Part shown: positions 1 to 8,549 of the stretch, piece by piece
Position numbering within the stretch: the first letter of the stretch is position 1
How the letters are laid out: every line of letters starts with the position of its first letter
Source: Apiosordaria backusii
Lineage: Eukaryota; Ascomycota; Sordariomycetes; Sordariales; Lasiosphaeriaceae
Assembly: GCA_030549205.1 (NCBI GenBank)
Contig: JAUKTV010000009.1
Span: forward strand, 1,364,001 to 1,428,000
Reading direction: 5' to 3'
DNA: 64,000 bases
Notes under the pieces: generated by a model
What the model was told of the DNA's origin: nothing
What the model saw: only the letters and a program-made list of their open reading frames with translations
Databases searched by the model: none
Program-made: the position numbers and the translations under genes

Positions 1-654
1 CTGGAAATGCTCTGTGGAGCCTGCCCCCCCAACATTTTCCGCGAGATACTCGCCCGCCTGTTTACAACCACACTACCCGCGTTCAAGATGACCACGGATC
101 CGGCCAAGCTATACTTTGCCAACTATGACCTGCTTGAGGTCATCGACGATGACAAGACGCTGCGTGCGCGGAAGGAGGCTGGAAAGCACGTGGATGTGTT
201 TAGGCGGGTGGAGCTGATTGGTGGGCAGCACCAGCAGCAACAAACACAACAATCGTTCCCTCCCGCTGCTGCGAGCAATGGTCCTCCGGGAAAGAGCGGC
301 GGAGAAAATATCAAGACGGAGCCGAATGTCGGTGGTGGTGGTGGTGCTGGCGGTGGTGGCATCAAGATGGGCAACACGCCTTCCTTGTCCTTGGGTTTGG
401 CGACGGGTCCTACTGCCAATGCGGGCAATACTGCGAATGGTGCTCCCGCCGTCCCCATGACGCAAGTTAACAGCCCCCGCGAGGACGGCGCCGGGAATGC
501 CCCTGCTCTCCGGTGGCGGCGGTGTGTTCGGTGCGCTTCGGTTATGGAGGACATCATGAACCAACGGCCTGGGTTTACTTATGTGCTAGCCCAGCAAAGA
601 AAGTGCTGTTGCGGAGGATCCTGGACGCTGGTTGCAAATGGTGCTCTGGGGTAG
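1..654 (+). CDS. MED16: Mediator subunit MED16 (Sin4), C-terminal part
   Basis: The open frame enters from the window edge (no break before the first visible ATG at 7) and ends in TAG at 652-654, so only the C-terminal 217 codons are present. The tail has a low-complexity Gln/Gly/Pro-rich linker and then a compact Cys-rich end (RWRRCVRCASVMED, then QRKCCCGGSWTLVANG). This is the conserved C-terminal signature of fungal Mediator subunit 16 as I know it. MED16 belongs to the Mediator tail module, which links DNA-bound activators to RNA polymerase II in the nucleus. The paired cysteines could bind a metal, but that is inference. The next gene is on the opposite strand, tail to tail, about 230 bp away. 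The family call is fairly secure; the gene start lies outside the window. Confidence 0.8.
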   Translation: MEMLCGACPPNIFREILARLFTTTLPAFKMTTDPAKLYFANYDLLEVIDDDKTLRARKEAGKHVDVFRRVELIGGQHQQQQTQQSFPPAAASNGPPGKSGGENIKTEPNVGGGGGAGGGGIKMGNTPSLSLGLATGPTANAGNTANGAPAVPMTQVNSPREDGAGNAPALRWRRCVRCASVMEDIMNQRPGFTYVLAQQRKCCCGGSWTLVANGALG

Positions 655-885
655 GGGGAGGTGTTTTGTCTATTCCTCTGCTATTTCAGACCTAGCGTTT
701 CTCTCGCCACGGAGTCACACGTGGATAGATCGTTTTAAGCAGCCTACGGCAATTCGTTGTTCCTTGTTGGATGTCCAACCAGGAAGGAAGCATTGTGTTT
801 TCATGTATCTCCGAGCGAGTTTTTTAATGAACATTTTCCCTTTTCCCTAATGTGCACATGCTATCATCTCCTATGGTTGTTTCCA

Positions 886-2228
886 TCACGGCTCCCATAG
901 ATACTTCTGCTCTACCAACCCCTCCTTGATCAGCCCCCTCAGCGCCATGCCATAATCCCCTCCGTTCGGCGTCCTCAACAAGGTATGTATATGAAACTTT
1001 GCCGGCTCCTTATTCGTGAGGAAAACGCCGGAGTGGTGGTCAAACTCGACGAGCACGACAGGGCTCTGAATCCGGTAGTAAAACGGGTCGTGATCGCCAA
1101 ACCCGCCGATCCAGCAGAAGTACGTCTCGTGGTACCACTCTTTGAGTTGGCTCAAGCGGATCTCTCTCGCCTTGGAGGGGAGATAGAGGAGGTACTCGTC
1201 TAGTATCTGCGTCACCAAACCCTGTTGCGCCTGGTCCATCTCCGACACGAGGATCCCTTCATAAGGGACGACACGGTTGTCCCTGTACGCACCGCAGAGG
1301 TGTCTCTGATCGTCGTGGTTCCACCTCCCTTTTGGCATTTTCGGGTCCTTCAACTCTTTATACACCTGGGCGGTTTGTTGCTTCTCCCCGGGGAGGGATT
1401 GCATGAGCGCCAACCCGAGCTTTTCCTCCCTCTGCAGGATTTGTGTGCCTTTGTACGGCCCAGAGTCGATCATGTTTGGCTCTGCGCCTGTGAACCACGG
1501 GCTGATGACCACTTGGTCTTTGTAGAAGAATAAATTGAGGCAGAGGTGGTGGCCGTAGAAGGAGTAACCCCAGGGTGTGTCGGTGGAGGGCTGGCCGAAG
1601 AGGACGAAGTTGTAGGAGAACTCGTTGCAGATTTTGGGGGCGGAGACGAGCTCGCCTAGGAAGTGGTTGATTCTCATGGCGGAGATGGCTTTTTTGTAGC
1701 CTTCGGGGGAGAGGGAGGATTCGAGGATGGCGAGGACGGAGGTGCGGAGGGTGGGGGTGAGCTCGTCTAGGCGGATCCCTTTGTTGGAGAGGAGGAATTC
1801 GGGGTTGGACCAGGTGCGCCATTCGGGGGAGTCGATGTGGTGGAGGGTTGATTTGAGCTGGGAGGGGGAGAGGAGGGAGAGGAGGTGGTTGGTGGCGGTG
1901 ACGATGGAGGGGATGGGGATTTCTTCTGGGGTGAGGTGGAAGAGGTTTGGTTTTACGTTTCCTGGTCGTGAATGGTGAGTTATGATGGACTGGGATTAAA
2001 GGGTGGAAAAAAGAAGAGGCATCAAACCATCACTGGTTACACCCTTGAAGGGCTCTTGGTATAACTTCAGCCAGTGGAGATAGAGGCCGTGAAGCCATGG
2101 GGGTTCCCTCCTTCGATGAAGGCTTTGGCGTATTCGTGGGCGTCCTGCTTCTGCATCTCGGTGAAGCGGGGGATGGACAGGTCCGGGAGATGCTTGTGGT
2201 ATGTTTCGACATCTTGTTGGTCTGCCAT
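886..2228 (-). pseudogene. DUF3500 family protein, apparently frameshifted
   Basis: Exon 2 (886-1961) encodes a clean DUF3500 domain of unknown function, with blocks such as GNVKPNLFHL, MRINHFLGEL, WGYSFYGHHLCLN and TGAEPNMIDSGP. The intron is 1962-2027 (66 nt, GTTTGA..CAG, phase 1) and joins VTSDG to NVKPN as the family expects. In exon 1, the ATG at 2228 opens a plausible family N-terminus (YHKHLPDLSIPRFTEM), but this frame hits TGA near 2072. The conserved continuation (WLKLYQEPFKGVTSDG) lies in another frame starting at about 2073. No intron can fit between them. The gene is therefore either broken or carries an indel error. A frame open from 2259 would avoid the stop but has no family-like N-terminus. 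Homologues are cytosolic or secreted proteins of unknown role. Confidence 0.75.
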
Positions 2229-2640
2229 TTTGACTATGTGTTGTGAATTCTTCCTTCACAACTCACAGACTGAGACTATGAGACTGACAGCAAATGTAAG
2301 AGTGAAATTGTTGATTAGAGGAAGCTGAGATAAGATGGGAAGTTTGTATTCAGGTCGCTATGTAGGTCTAGACACGGAAAGGCCTAGCCGGTGGTTGAAT
2401 TGATGCCGGGTAATGAGGTAAAACTATCTCCCGGTCCCTGCAGCCAACTCGGCGTACCAAACATCGCCAATGGTGGAATGGGTTCGAGAAAGACGGACGA
2501 TGACCCGAGTGTGTGGGGTGATCATGATGGTGGAGTTGCTTGCCCCTCCCCCGCTTCCCCAGCTCCCCGCTCTTGACGACAGCTCTTCCGGGGGCATGGA
2601 GGATGAGTTGTTATGGGTGAAGTAGCTAACAGAAAATATC

Positions 2641-2659
2641 ATGTTATGTAACATAACAT
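2641..2659. other. Perfect short inverted repeat between two minus-strand genes
   Basis: ATGTTATGT, a single A, then ACATAACAT: 9-bp arms with a 1-nt spacer. It lies in the roughly 530-bp gap between the start of the DUF3500 gene and the end of the next minus-strand gene. It could be a dimeric factor site or chance; nothing else was recognised in this gap. Confidence 0.4.
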
Positions 2660-2755
2660 CGCTAAAAGTATATTCCAGGGTGCGTTCCTAAAGTCGAGTA
2701 ATGTCTGAGAGTAGCTTCAACCGCTTCGCTGGCTCTTAACACGACCGCCTCTGCT

Positions 2756-3395
2756 TCACAGCTCCTTAAAGTTGACATGGAACAAATCCACCGCCTTCCT
2801 CTTCGTCCTCAGCTCACCAATATGCTCCTGAATAGCTCCAGGCTTCCCCTTAGCTTCCACATGCGCCTCCTTGCTAACCCACCCAATAACCATCCTCACG
2901 CTCCTCTCCTCCCCATTCCCATCAACCTTCACATCTGCCCCAAAAGCCGCCCCCTTGTATCCCTCAGGCTTATTCCCCTCAATAGCAGCAACAAACCTCC
3001 CAACTTGCTCATCAAACCCCTCTTCCGTCCCAAAAGCAGTGAAGACTTCTGTGCAAGGTGCCTTCAATACAGCCGTGTCGAACGAGTAAGCCAATGTCTC
3101 TTTCGCCCTGACATGATCTGAGATGCTGGTGATGTAATCCTTCGCCGCGGAGGGGGATGACCATTCTGCATTTCTGTCAGTATCTATATATTAAGAGTGA
3201 GATTATGAAAAGACAAGGCAAACCAGTAGCCAGCACCCAAGTGTCTGTGTCTTCCAGCTTGTGGCCAAAGAAGCCCTGCTGGAAGCCTGATTGTGACTTG
3301 ATTTTGGTTACGACATCTCCTGGGAGGTGCTTCTCAGTGTCGAGGGACTCGGCGTTGAGAGCCTGGAAGATTGTGACAGTGGAGGAAGATGACAT
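2756..3395 (-). CDS. Small alpha/beta-barrel-like (ABM-type) protein, 193 aa
   Basis: Two exons, complement(2756-3165, 3224-3395). The intron is 3166-3223 (58 nt, GTTTGC..GCAG, phase 1) and joins VLAT to EWSSPSAAKDYITSISDHV. The N-terminus (MSSSSTVTIFQALNAESLD) is followed by a Gly/Phe-rich turn (SGFQQGFFGHKLEDTDTW) and a WVLATEWSS strand. This arrangement resembles the dimeric alpha/beta barrel (ABM/stress-response) fold, in which a short beta strand and a tryptophan precede a helix of spaced acidic and aromatic residues; a second similar half follows (MVIGWVSKEAHVEAKGK). There is no signal peptide or membrane segment, so it is probably cytosolic. The fold is inferred from pattern only, and no catalytic residue can be assigned. 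The gene structure is more certain than the family. Confidence 0.6.
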
Positions 3396-3641
3396 TGTTC
3401 AGATGTTGAGGTGGGAAATGTTGGTTGCTGCAGTGTTTAGTCTTGGTGAAGTGAATAAAGATACAAGTGCAAAGGGACCAATTGATCCACCTAAAAATAT
3501 AATGACGTATTAAATAATCATATTATCAACGAGTTTCCCAGACCAGTTTCCATATTTTGTGCACAAGAGATATTCGCAGCACTCAAAAGCAAAAGAACAG
3601 ACCTCACACCCATATCCAAGTCAGGCACAATCGCACGCAAA

Positions 3642-4056
3642 TCAGCATCGGGCAAAATGGGAGAAGTGGCGAGCTTGTATTTGAAGATGTTCCGTATAGT
3701 CCGAACACAAATCCACAACCCGAAACTCCCGTTTGCCATGATGCAATGGTATAATGAGGAGGTGTGAACAACGAGAGAGCATCGGGCTTTGCGGACAACA
3801 ACGACAAGTAGCGCGTTGCCCGCTGAGAGACGCGACCAGCCCAGCCCAAACCCCAGTGGCCTTTCCTCTAACAAGAGTGTGGATAGTCGAACCAGAGCGG
3901 GGACGAACATATCCAGATGAATCCTCCTCTGAAAATTGCCCAGTTAGCATTGGTGTTCATTCATCAAAAAAAGGAAAGGGGAAAACACATACCGGCCGAG
4001 TCCGAGATGCTGGCTCCGGAGCAAAGTAGCTTCTGCACGAGTTGTTCCCCCGCCAT
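3642..4056 (-). CDS. Doubtful small spliced gene, unknown product
   Basis: Not recognised. The model complement(3642-3928, 3993-4056) gives 116 aa starting MAGEQLVQKLLCSGASISDS. Its support is one textbook fungal intron at 3929-3992 (64 nt): GTATGT donor, GCTAAC branch point, TTTTCAG acceptor and consistent phase 1. The open frame also extends upstream of the ATG to about 4278, so a 5' exon may be missing. A different frame is open at 3518-3910 and looks hydrophobic, so the 3' part may contain a further intron or be mis-framed. No domain, signal peptide or conserved motif is visible. I trust the intron more than the protein. Confidence 0.3.
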
Positions 4057-4300
4057 GAACTTGTCGTGTGACGAGAGAAGAGTCCGGCATATTGCCCTTA
4101 CTATCGCGCTTATCTCCTTCAGAAAGGATTCAACTCCTATTAGGGCGCTGGGGAGATGAGTCCGCACGCCCACCGAGACACACGGTCGGTCGTGCAGATA
4201 GATCTCCCCCGACGACGCATGTCTAAACACGCGCCGTCGTTGCAAAAGTACTCTCTCGATAACCGTCCTCAAAACCAACGCAAGAAACTCTGTAACAAAT

Positions 4301-4860
4301 GATCAAGGACATGACAATGCCAGCACATGACAATGCAAGGTCCTTGGAAATGTGAGGGCTTATATCAGTTGAAGGCCTCACGACAACACATGTCGGTGGT
4401 AGAAATAAACCGTTCCTACAGAGCAATCTCTGGTAGGTACTACCGACGGGCCTTTTATGAAAAGTCGTGCCCAGGACAACGCTCGAAACTAAGCTGGATC
4501 TCGCCACAAAAGATACACAGCAGAGTTGCCGCCAAATTTGGCGTCCGCAAGGCAGATTTCAAGGTCATGCCCAGGATGCGCAAGGTCGATCGCCAGTCGG
4601 ATGCAGTCGGACTGACGGAGTCCGCGAAGGACATTTTCGAAGGGATGTCATTTCCCATGGACAGTTTCAGTCATGTCCAGGACTCACATGTGTCTACCGA
4701 GCAAACGGCGTCCGCGAAGGACACACTCTAGGGCCCCAGATACCTAGAGTGGACATGGGCAGTTTAAACGTCATGCCCAGGACAACTGCTAGCGTGTCGA
4801 CACCGCAGAAACCATGCGCCATTCGCAATCGGGGCCTTTTAGAGTCCTGCCCAGGACACA
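4301..4860. repeat. Array of GTCC..GGAC dyads, period about 100 bp
   Basis: Five copies of a 14-bp near-palindrome related to GTCCTGCCCAGGAC start at 4464, 4564, 4670, 4770 and 4844, giving spacings of 100, 106, 100 and 74. The last copy is a perfect inverted repeat (GTCCTG-CC-CAGGAC); the others differ at one or two positions. A second dyad, GTCCGCGAAGGAC, occurs at 4620-4632 and 4710-4722, with a degenerate relative at 4543. Lead-in sequence is partly shared too: GGGCCTTTTA before copies 1 and 5, and a CAGTTT-like stretch before copies 3 and 4. Upstream, ACATGACAATGC is directly repeated (4309-4320 and 4325-4336) and flanked by AAGGAC/GTCCTT. Open frames across it are not gene-like. It is either a decayed tandem repeat or a cluster of binding sites. 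Confidence 0.65.
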
Positions 4861-5661
4861 CACAGGAGCGTAATGAATTCCAAGATTGCGTGGTGATGGG
4901 TGGGGATGCCGATGTCTTTCAGGGTTGGCGTGGTTGCAGATGCGTACGATTCAGAGAAAACATGTTCGACGGCCAACATCCGTGTTGTTGGACTGGCAAG
5001 TTTGAGACGATGGAGGTATGTGGGTGGCATGATTGAAGGTATCAAAGGGCCATGACGACCCGGCGAAAACACGCTCGGGTGAAGGGAACGGAGGCCATGA
5101 TCTAACTCGAGCAAGTCATTAGTAAACCAATGATGGAAAAGTCGACCGAAGAGCTTACCGAGTTGGCACAAGATCACGGCGTGAAGTTTGGTAATCTGGA
5201 ACCCCCGAAGAGCATGTTGTTAAGGGGTGTAACAGCTGGCGGTTGTGGGTGTTGGGAATGGGAACTGGAAAGAAAAGGATGAGTTGCTCAAGGAGGACAA
5301 GAGGGGCTTAATATACCTTGAGCTCTCCGCTCTCTGGCAGCCTGAGCGATTAGGCCAACACGCATGCACAGGCCTTGCCATGTCATTGTCAGATAACGGG
5401 GATTTGTCCCCACTAAGACATGCCGTTTGTCCAATCAGGACGCTTGGTCATCTTAAATGTTTCCATTGGGCAGGGGCTGATCGTGCAATGAGAGCAGAGC
5501 AAACAAGACAACCCCCTTCCTTTTGAGTTTCTTTTTTCTTCTCTTGGACAGCTGGTTGAAACCGAGCTAGGCATGAACAGTTTTGGCGTCTGCTTGCTCG
5601 AAAGCTCGTCATTCAAATTTCTTTTCCAAACGAGGCAGCTCAACACGATTCGTCTAGCGTG
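4861..5661. other. Intergenic stretch, no supported gene
   Basis: About 800 bp between the repeat array and the hydrolase gene. A minus-strand open frame (4839-5177) has a splice-like GTAAGC upstream at about 5158, but its product matches nothing I know. Otherwise this is presumably the promoter and leader of the gene at 5662. Confidence 0.4.
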
Positions 5662-6492
5662 ATGGCCACCACCAGGGCTGCATTTGGGCCTGTGCATATC
5701 GTTCAGCCCAGAACGGAGCACACTCACACAGCTATCATGCTGTATGGGCGTGGGAGCAATGGTCTCGAATTCGCACAAGACCTCTCCGAGACAACTCTCG
5801 CTGGCCAAAAGCATCTCATGCAAAGGCTTCCCGGGTGGCGATGGGTATTTCTGTCTTCGCAGCATCTCTGGAGTACCGCTTTTGAGGAGGAACTTCCAGC
5901 CTGGTTCGAAGCCCATTCATTGACGGATACAACATCGAGGCAGGATTTGCAAATAGAAGGCATCCGGCAATCCATATCCTACATACAATCTGTCTTAGAC
6001 GAAGAGCTTGACCTGTTGAAGGGCCGTTCCGACAAGCTGGTGTTGGCTGGAATCAGTCGAGGAGGGGCCATTGCCATGTGGACATTGCTGTGCCAGGCAA
6101 GGCTTGATACAAGACTGGGTGCTGTGGTAGGGACCAACACATGGCTTCCATTCGCCAAGAACATTGTAAAGGTTCTCGGCAATAGAGGGAGCGTTTCGGA
6201 TCACAACAGGTCTGAATCGGATGCCTTTGTCGAGAGCATGACATCGGCGTGGACCACGGCATCAGTCCCCTGTCTGCTGTCAACACCCATCTTCTTAGGC
6301 CACGGGACTGACGACGCCATGGTTGATGTTCAACTCGGACGTGGAGCAAGAGACGTACTCTCCAAAGTAGGGTTCCGGGTTGAATGGAAAGAGTATTCGG
6401 GTGCCGAGTTAGAAGGTCACTGGATCAAGGTCCCAGAGGAGGTTGATGATATCGTCGCTTTTCTAACAAGGTCGACTGGCACTACTCAGTGA
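5662..6492 (+). CDS. Alpha/beta hydrolase, acyl-protein thioesterase/carboxylesterase type
   Basis: Single exon of 276 aa starting at the ATG at 5662. The order of motifs is that of the phospholipase/carboxylesterase (Abhydrolase_2) family. An oxyanion-loop motif (HTAIMLYGRGSNG) comes first. It is followed by the nucleophile elbow G-I-S-R-G with Ser132, then GHGTDDAMV with Asp217 or Asp218, and EGHWIKV with His253. Family members cleave thioester or ester bonds, such as palmitoyl-cysteine on proteins or short-chain esters. The protein has no signal peptide and should be cytosolic. It is slightly longer than classical acyl-protein thioesterases (about 230 aa) because of a helical insert (about residues 75-125) rich in acidic residues; this divergent group is common in filamentous fungi. 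The substrate cannot be predicted. Confidence 0.8.
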   Translation: MATTRAAFGPVHIVQPRTEHTHTAIMLYGRGSNGLEFAQDLSETTLAGQKHLMQRLPGWRWVFLSSQHLWSTAFEEELPAWFEAHSLTDTTSRQDLQIEGIRQSISYIQSVLDEELDLLKGRSDKLVLAGISRGGAIAMWTLLCQARLDTRLGAVVGTNTWLPFAKNIVKVLGNRGSVSDHNRSESDAFVESMTSAWTTASVPCLLSTPIFLGHGTDDAMVDVQLGRGARDVLSKVGFRVEWKEYSGAELEGHWIKVPEEVDDIVAFLTRSTGTTQ

Positions 6493-6797
6493 ATTCATAT
6501 ATATTGGGAACGTAGGCTTCGGTTGCTCTTTCCAGGTAAAGTGGAGGTGGTGCCTTCCTCGACTACTACCTCTGAGGCGGGCGAGATGCACCTTCCTGTT
6601 GCAACCAACCTTTTCCGACACATTTGGGAACTCATGTGACATTTTGTGCGATGCAAAATTCAAACTTACTCCCCTATCTCAGAGCCCAGAGCACACCAGA
6701 CCGCTCTTGTTTTGGGTGGCCAACTCACCCTCCAACAGCTGGCTGGCCGGTTATCACTCTTATATCTCATATTTGCCAACCCCCCTCCTCAGCCGTC

Positions 6798-8081
6798 ATG
6801 GACTCTACCGAGCGCACAGGCCCAGACCAGCTTCAACAATCCATTGCCACCAGTTGGGCGGGTTTTCTCGCTGCCCAGTATTGTGCCCGCGAAGTCGACG
6901 CCATCAGAAAGTCTCTCAATGAACATATCAAGCAGACAAACATACAACATGAGCTCCTGTCCGTTGCTGTTGTGCAGTCCAAATCCAGCCCGGACCCTCC
7001 TCCCTCTCCACTCACAAAGATCAGCATTGAGAGTCACCTCGAATCGTTGCGGCAGGAAATGATGGAGAGCATGTCTCAGCTCTCACAGAGGCTTACAACT
7101 CACGAAGAGAGAGCCGAGAATCTGCGGTCTCTCACATCCGAAGATATCAAGTCCCTTCAAGAGAAGTATTTATCCGCTCTTGGGATGGTTGAGTACTTGC
7201 AGGGCGAGTTGCGAGACATGAGATCTGAGAAGATCGACACAGAGAACAAACTTATGGCGTTGGAGCGCCAGATTGCTGCATTACCACCGCCTCCCAAAAC
7301 CTTGTCCGATGAGACCATGATATTCTTGAACCAGCTTTTCTCTCGCCGTGATGAGCTCATCATCGGCGCCAACTTGACAGATCGTGAGCCGGTGACACGA
7401 GTTCAGGAAGGTCAAAGTAAGCAAAGTCTAGTCAAGCCCTTGTCAAACCTCGACTGACGTTTAGTAGTTACCGGAGCTGCTTCCCACAACGAAATCGTAA
7501 CCATACCAACAAACTCAGCCGGTGTCGGTAACACAAGCATCACTTCCCCTGCAACAACATTCACCCAAGAAAAGCAAGTCAAAGTGCCTAATAAAAGGAA
7601 GCAACCGAATTCATTGAGTACGCGACACCAACACGGCACGGCTATTATCAGAAAGCAGCCCAAACGGAAAGCTGCAGAGCCTCCCCAAACACAACCCAAC
7701 CCCAAACGGGCCATACCCACGCCACCTCAATCTTTAGTACCAGCAAACCAGGTCAAGCCGAAGACCAGTCTTTCCGAAGCTCAGGAAATCAAAGACCTCT
7801 ACCGCCGGTTTCGGAACCGATATGACACCAACCCGCCCCTGGATCAAGTAAGGGGCATCTGGAGATTCATCAACCAGATCAAGAACCACGACGTGGCCAA
7901 GCATATCCAGGAGTCTCTTGCCCAAGCTTTGCCCGAGTACGTAAAGATGGGCTCCCGAGGACGGCTGGCGACGCAGAGTGACCCCCCCCCGAGAGTCTTT
8001 GTGACAATATCCGGGAAGTTAACCTGGAAGAGATTTCGAGAGCATTTTGATCACTATGCTGCTCTGTATTTGAAGGAGTGA
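6798..8081 (+). CDS. Coiled-coil protein with basic linker, unknown function (411 aa)
   Basis: Exons are 6798-7416 and 7465-8081. The 48-nt intron (GTAAGC, CTGAC branch, TTTAG) is phase 1. The start is the ATG opening MDSTERTGPDQ. Residues about 75-175 form a long amphipathic helical stretch (HLESLRQEMMESMSQLSQRL, then further heptads to about residue 160), predicting a coiled coil and oligomerisation. After the intron comes a Thr/Ser/Pro-rich linker with basic clusters (NKRKQ, RKQPKRKA) that could be nuclear localisation signals. A C-terminal globular region of about 100 aa follows (SEAQEIKDLYRRFRNRYDTN, then FVTISGKLTWKRFREHFDHY). No named domain was recognised. A nuclear structural or regulatory role is a guess from the basic clusters only. 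Confidence 0.7.
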
Positions 8082-8549
8082 AGCCCATTTGAAGATGGGC
8101 TACCATGAGGTTGACGAGTATGATGACGGCGATGATACATGCATGATGATGGGTTGCCATGACATATGAGCTGAATGAAGAATTGCTGAGCATTTGCTGC
8201 ATGTACAACGCCTTGTTGGCTTGATAAATATGGATGATGGGACAGGGGTTGACATATATGAAGGCAATAATTTGTGGAGTTTCCGGTACATGTACATATA
8301 TACAAGCATAGCTTACTTACACAAACGCTCTCATCACATAATGGCAAGCTCTCAGGAAACACATGTCTTCAAATGTATGCAAATTATTATTCAACTGTTT
8401 TTAACGCTCTGCGATATCTGTCTTTATGCCATTTTCCAGCGCCATCCATGTATTCCATGCAAATTCCATATCCAGTTTTTCCTTCTCCCTTATACTCTCA
8501 ATGTTTCATCCTCATCTACTATCAAACTTCTTTTCCACCCAGCCCCATC
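8082..8549. other. Convergent 3' gap, no gene seen
   Basis: About 470 bp of AT-richer sequence between two genes that converge tail to tail. Presumably it holds the 3' UTRs of both. No motif was recognised. Confidence 0.5.

Noticed and set aside
4327..5036. Two overlapping plus-strand frames across the dyad array
   Set aside because: Repeated GVREGH-like peptides simply reflect the DNA repeat; no splice or domain support.
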